Assembly (NCBI RefSeq): GCF_014207705.1
Contig: NZ_JACHIU010000001.1
Span: 7,432,501-7,496,500, forward strand
Length of the DNA stretch: 64,000 nt
Direction: 5' to 3'
DNA from: Sphaerisporangium rubeum
GTDB lineage: Bacteria; Actinomycetota; Actinomycetes; Streptosporangiales; Streptosporangiaceae
Under the pieces are notes generated by a model that was not told where the DNA came from, searched no databases, and was given only the letters and a program-made list of their open reading frames with translations. The translations under genes were made by a program, and so were the position numbers. Shown piece by piece: positions 61,308 to 64,000 of this stretch. Numbering within the stretch: the stretch's first letter is position 1; every line of letters begins with the position of its first letter.

Positions 61308-61691
61308 ATGGAGCTCTCATTGAGCCAGCAGATCCCTTACGACCGGCCCGAGCAGCTTCAGCAGATCCAAAGCGGTCTGACACAGGGTGAGCAGATCATC
61401 GCCGTCTACGACGCCGTCGGCGTCGGCACGGGCTTCCTCGGCCTCACCGACCGCCGAGTGATCATCCAGGACAAGTCGTTCGTCGGCAAGAAGATCGCCA
61501 TCACCAGCATCCCGTACTCGAAGATCACCAGTGTGAGCGTGGTGAGCAACAAGTCCATCGCCGGGTCCTTCTTCTCCTCGGGAGCCATCGCCGTCAACGT
61601 CGGCACCCACGTGTACGAGGTCGAGTTCCGCGGCGACCAGAAGGCCCGCCACGTCCACGACGTGATCCTCCACTTCATCGCCAGACCCTGA
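61308..61691 (+). CDS. PH-domain (bacterial PH/YokE-like) protein
   Basis: 127 residues. FLGLTDRRVIIQDKSFVGKK, SIPYSKITSVSVV and GTHVYEVEFRGDQKARHVHD show the seven-strand plus terminal-helix bacterial PH fold. No membrane segment. Function unknown. The start ATG 61308 has no clear ribosome site. Confidence 0.85.
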   Translation: MELSLSQQIPYDRPEQLQQIQSGLTQGEQIIAVYDAVGVGTGFLGLTDRRVIIQDKSFVGKKIAITSIPYSKITSVSVVSNKSIAGSFFSSGAIAVNVGTHVYEVEFRGDQKARHVHDVILHFIARP

Positions 61692-61715
61692 ACATCCGCC
61701 GGGGACGGCGCGGAT

Positions 61716-61721
61716 TAGGGT
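61716..61721 (+). promoter_or_regulatory. Probable -10 element TAGGGT, leaderless start
   Basis: TAGGGT lies seven bases before ATG 61729 of the peroxidase gene. Confidence 0.5.
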
Positions 61722-61728
61722 GGTCGTC

Positions 61729-62217
61729 ATGAGCCTTCGTGACCTTCCGGTACGCACACTGGCCGACAAGTCCACCACCCTCGGAGAGCTCGCGGGTGAC
61801 GCCGCGATCCTGGTGGTCAACGTGGCGTCGCGATGCGGCCTCACCCCTCAGTACGCCGGCCTCGTCCGCCTCCAGGACCGTTTCGGCGACCGCGGCTTCA
61901 CCGTCGTCGGCGTGCCGTGCAACCAGTTCGCCGGCCAGGAGCCAGGCTCGGCCGACGAGATCCAGGACTTCTGCGTCACGACGTACGGCGTGGACTTCCC
62001 CCTGCTGGAAAAGGCCGACGTCAACGGCGAGGCCCGTCACCCGCTGTACGCGACGCTCACCGAGACCCCCGACGCGACCGGCGCCGCCGGCGACATCCAG
62101 TGGAACTTCGAGAAGTTCCTCCTCGACCGCGAGGGCAACGTCGTCGGCCGATTCCGGCCGCAGACCGAACCCGAGGACCCCACGGTGGTCGACGCCATCG
62201 AGAAGACACTGGCCTGA
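61729..62217 (+). CDS. Glutathione-peroxidase-family thiol peroxidase
   Basis: 162 residues. Peroxidatic Cys36 in NVASRCGLTPQY, then VVGVPCNQFAGQEPG with the Gln and a second Cys (resolving candidate), and WNFEKFLLDREG with Trp. Actinobacteria have mycothiol and thioredoxin, not glutathione, so thioredoxin-linked reduction of hydroperoxides is likely. ATG at 61729 follows a promoter hexamer. Confidence 0.94.
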   Translation: MSLRDLPVRTLADKSTTLGELAGDAAILVVNVASRCGLTPQYAGLVRLQDRFGDRGFTVVGVPCNQFAGQEPGSADEIQDFCVTTYGVDFPLLEKADVNGEARHPLYATLTETPDATGAAGDIQWNFEKFLLDREGNVVGRFRPQTEPEDPTVVDAIEKTLA

Positions 62218-62236
62218 GGCCCTTCAGACCATCGCG

Positions 62237-62899
62237 GTGACCGATCCCTCTCACCTGGCCACGACGGCCGCGGCCTACGACGCGATGGCCGTCCGGTACG
62301 CCGATCACGTACGCGACATGATCGGCCGTCTGCCGCTGGACCACGCGATGCTCGCGGCGTTCGCGGCGTCCGCACCTGAGGGGCCGGTCGCCGACCTCGG
62401 CTGCGGTCCCGGCCACTACACGGCCCTCCTGCGTGACCTCGGCCGGGACGCCACCGGCTTCGACCTGTCCCCCGCGATGATCGCGCTGGCCCGTGACGCT
62501 CACCCCGGCCTCCGTTTCGAGGCCGGCTCGATGCACGACCTGCCACTGCCGGACGGCACGCTGGCCGGGGTCGTCGCGTGGTACTCGCTCATCCACATCC
62601 CGCAGGCGCACCTTCCGCCGTACTTCGAGGAGTTCCACCGGGTCCTCGCACCAGGCGGTCAACTCCTGTTCGCGTTCTTCGAGTCCGAAGGCGACCCGGT
62701 GACGGCCTTCGACCACCGGGTGACCCCCGCGTACCGGTGGCCCATCGACGGCCTCGCGGCTCTGGCTTCCGCGGCCGGCTTCATCGAAATGGCCCGCATG
62801 CTGCGGGAACCCGGCGAGGACGAACGCTTCCGTCGAGGACACCTGTTGATGCGCAAGCGGCCGGCCCCGGAACACACAATCCCCGCGATTCCCGCATAA
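62237..62899 (+). CDS. Class I SAM-dependent methyltransferase
   Basis: 220 residues from GTG 62237. Motif I VADLGCGPGHYTALLRDLG binds SAM; ATGFDLSPAMIALARD, GSMHDLPLPDGTLAGVVAWY and VLAPGGQLLFAFF follow in the usual order. The substrate is unknown. It starts 19 bases after the peroxidase stop, so the two are probably co-transcribed. Confidence 0.9.
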   Translation: MTDPSHLATTAAAYDAMAVRYADHVRDMIGRLPLDHAMLAAFAASAPEGPVADLGCGPGHYTALLRDLGRDATGFDLSPAMIALARDAHPGLRFEAGSMHDLPLPDGTLAGVVAWYSLIHIPQAHLPPYFEEFHRVLAPGGQLLFAFFESEGDPVTAFDHRVTPAYRWPIDGLAALASAAGFIEMARMLREPGEDERFRRGHLLMRKRPAPEHTIPAIPA

Positions 62900-62925
62900 G
62901 CCCGGCCGACCGTTATGGCCGCCAA

Positions 62926-62931
62926 TAGCCT
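62926..62931 (+). promoter_or_regulatory. Probable -10 element TAGCCT before the frameshifted gene
   Basis: TAGCCT lies eight bases before ATG 62940 with no ribosome site. Confidence 0.4.
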
Positions 62932-62939
62932 GTCGCGCC

Positions 62940-63156
62940 ATGCGATACCTCGCCGCCACCTTCAGCAAAAGCGTGTGGCCTTCCCTGGACCGCGGCGAAG
63001 GCGACTGGGACGCGCTCATTTCTGTTCTCCGCGACCAGACCAGCAAGTACTTCGGCACCCCGCAAGACCATCACCTGCTGGATGAACCGCGGCTTCACGT
63101 CCGGCGACCCCGCCTCCTGCGACACCTGGGCGGCCCCGTCGTCCAAGGTGGCGTAG
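62940..63156 (+). pseudogene. Small gene with a +1 frameshift in a C-run
   Basis: The frame from ATG 62940 reads MRYLAATFSKSVWPSLDRGE to SKYFGTP with high G/C third positions, then loses the bias. From about 63060 another frame reads KTITCWMNRGFTSGDPASCD to SSKVA, ending TAG 63154-63156, with G or C at every third position. Removing one C from CCCC near 63056-63060 joins them into one ~71-residue protein with two Cys. Either a real mutation or an assembly error. Family not recognised. Confidence 0.7.
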
Positions 63157-63207
63157 ACGCACCACCGTCCGGCGGACGGGGATCTCCGCACGCCTGGCGT
63201 CGGCCGT

Positions 63208-63213
63208 TAGGCT
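63208..63213 (+). promoter_or_regulatory. Probable -10 element TAGGCT, leaderless start
   Basis: TAGGCT lies six bases before ATG 63220; no ribosome site. Confidence 0.5.
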
Positions 63214-63219
63214 GCCTCA

Positions 63220-63669
63220 ATGCGTGATCACGACGATCCCCGTCCGCCGCGCGGCGCGGTGCGGGAGATACACGACCTGACCAGTGCGGTGGCTTTGACC
63301 TATGCCCCCGACCTCGACGGCCTCGCCGACCCCGGCGAGATCGTGTGGTCCTGGGTGCCCTACGAGGACGACCCCGCGAGAGGGAAGGACCGGCCTCTGC
63401 TGCTCGTCGGCCGCCACGGCCGCAGACTGCTCGGAGTTATGCTCTCGAGCCGCACCCCTGACGAGCACCACGGCCACGACTGGCTGGAGATCGGCCCCGG
63501 CCCCTGGGACCGGCAGAACCGTCCGTCGTACGCGCGGGTGGACCGGATCTTCGAACTCGACGAACACGACATCCGCCGCGAAGGCGCGATCCTGCCACCG
63601 GCGAGATTCACCGAGGTCGCCGCGGCCCTGCAGAAACGTTACGGCTGGCGGATCCAGCGGGATCACTGA
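63220..63669 (+). CDS. PemK/MazF-like protein, no antitoxin seen
   Basis: 149 residues. PGEIVWSWVPYEDDPARGKD and RPLLLVGRHGRRLLGVMLSS fit the first strands of the PemK/MazF fold (P-G-x-I/V-V-W, then K-x-R-P). The rest, GHDWLEIGPGPWDRQNRPSY and REGAILPPARF, agrees with actinobacterial members of that group. MazF proteins cut RNA; no antitoxin gene lies immediately upstream, so it may be a solitary or non-toxic relative. Confidence 0.8.
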   Translation: MRDHDDPRPPRGAVREIHDLTSAVALTYAPDLDGLADPGEIVWSWVPYEDDPARGKDRPLLLVGRHGRRLLGVMLSSRTPDEHHGHDWLEIGPGPWDRQNRPSYARVDRIFELDEHDIRREGAILPPARFTEVAAALQKRYGWRIQRDH

Positions 63670-63717
63670 GATCCCACCCGTCAGGCGGCGGCCACTTCTC
63701 AGGACACCTTCCAAAGC

Positions 63718-63844
63718 GACGGTAGACGGCGAAACATGGCAATAATCCAGGCAAATCCCGATAGTCACCATAAGGACCTTAAGCGACATATCGCAGGTCA
63801 CGCGGCTCACGGAAGCCGAACCGATATGGAAACCGTCTACCGTC
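63718..63844. repeat. 12-bp perfect inverted repeat, 103 bases apart
   Basis: GACGGTAGACGG at 63718-63729 and CCGTCTACCGTC at 63833-63844. They lie in the 255-bp lower-G+C spacer between the PemK-like gene and the last gene; nothing else is recognisable there. Confidence 0.6.
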
Positions 63845-63924
63845 CCCTTGATTCGATTATTAACATCAGCTGAGGATCACGAATGTGAGCATGAGATCGA
63901 TGTGCGCCTCGACCAGGGATAAGA

Positions 63925-64000
63925 ATGACAAATCCTTATCAAGACCAGGATCCATCCCATCTCCCCCACCAATACCAGCAACCTGAACAACAGCCCCAAA
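63925..64000 (+). CDS. N-terminus of a Pro/Gln-rich protein, cut by the window end
   Basis: ATG at 63925 with AGGGATAAGA just upstream opens MTNPYQDQDPSHLPHQYQQP and runs off the window. Such Pro/Gln/Tyr-rich cytoplasmic tails often precede membrane domains in actinobacterial proteins. Third positions are less G/C-rich than usual. Confidence 0.45.
   Translation, partial: MTNPYQDQDPSHLPHQYQQPEQQPQ

Noticed and set aside
62913-63191. A 92-codon minus-strand frame over the frameshifted gene
   Set aside because: The two plus-strand halves have near-complete G/C third positions, which explains this frame as a shadow.
1-64000. Insertion sequences, integrases, phage genes or attachment sites, including at the two tRNA genes
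   Set aside because: No transposase or integrase motif and no duplicated tRNA 3' ends were seen.

Overview
The window is about 70% G+C with GTG/ATG starts, very high third-position G+C and the gene order of an actinomycete chromosome. The pkn/FHA/rodA/pbpA cluster, a proteasome activator (Bpa), CrgA, a class E sortase, serS-pheA and soil-type exoenzymes (GH10 xylanase, ricin-type lectin) point to a filamentous, spore-forming actinobacterium, probably of the Streptosporangiales; that placement is inference. The block from fhaA to ppiA normally lies a few kb from oriC, so the right half is probably origin-proximal. I see no insertion sequence, prophage, integrase or CRISPR array.

Left third (1-24 kb): a cut gene end; an AAA ATPase flanked by CTACGG/CCGTAG palindromes; an M15 peptidase lipoprotein; three translationally coupled membrane-anchored proteins of unknown function; a large membrane protein; a NUDIX-NYN fusion; a two-gene DUF318/TIGR03943 permease pair; tRNA-Ser(UGA); a long MinD/ParA-like ATPase; quinone oxidoreductase and bpa; a HAD phosphatase; a cold-shock gene; serS; pheA; then four envelope glycan genes (GT87, a large membrane protein with a possible phosphatase-like N-terminus, MptB-like GT, GT2).

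Middle (23-40.6 kb): a STAS anti-sigma antagonist, a Cys/Trp-rich small protein antisense to a histidine kinase, a response regulator, a short YidC/Oxa1 paralogue with two small membrane genes, arcA, an RsbW-like ATPase, a PAS/GAF histidine kinase, ogt, a TPP-riboswitch-controlled NCS1 transporter, a secreted repeat protein, rhodanese, Fpg/Nei glycosylase, DM13 protein, LCP ligase, and a CorC/CNNM pair.

Right third (40.6-64 kb): tRNA-Leu(CAG); the operon fhaA-fhaB-pstP-rodA-pbpA-pknA-pknB for phospho-signalling and septal/elongation peptidoglycan synthesis; trpG/pabA, a 52-residue membrane protein, sortase E, crgA, rhomboid protease and ppiA; then AI-2E transporter, lectin, lpdA, a cationic secreted protein, GH10 xylanase, DUF72, PH-domain protein, glutathione peroxidase, methyltransferase, a frameshifted small gene, an unpaired PemK/MazF-like gene and the start of a further gene.

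Two patterns cut across the window. At least thirteen genes, and the ATPase if its GTG start is right, have a TA-N3-T hexamer 5-8 bases before the start codon and no Shine-Dalgarno, which suggests leaderless transcripts. Six convergent gene pairs overlap at their 3' ends, by 18 to about 190 bp. All functional names come from recognising sequence motifs by eye; no database search was made.
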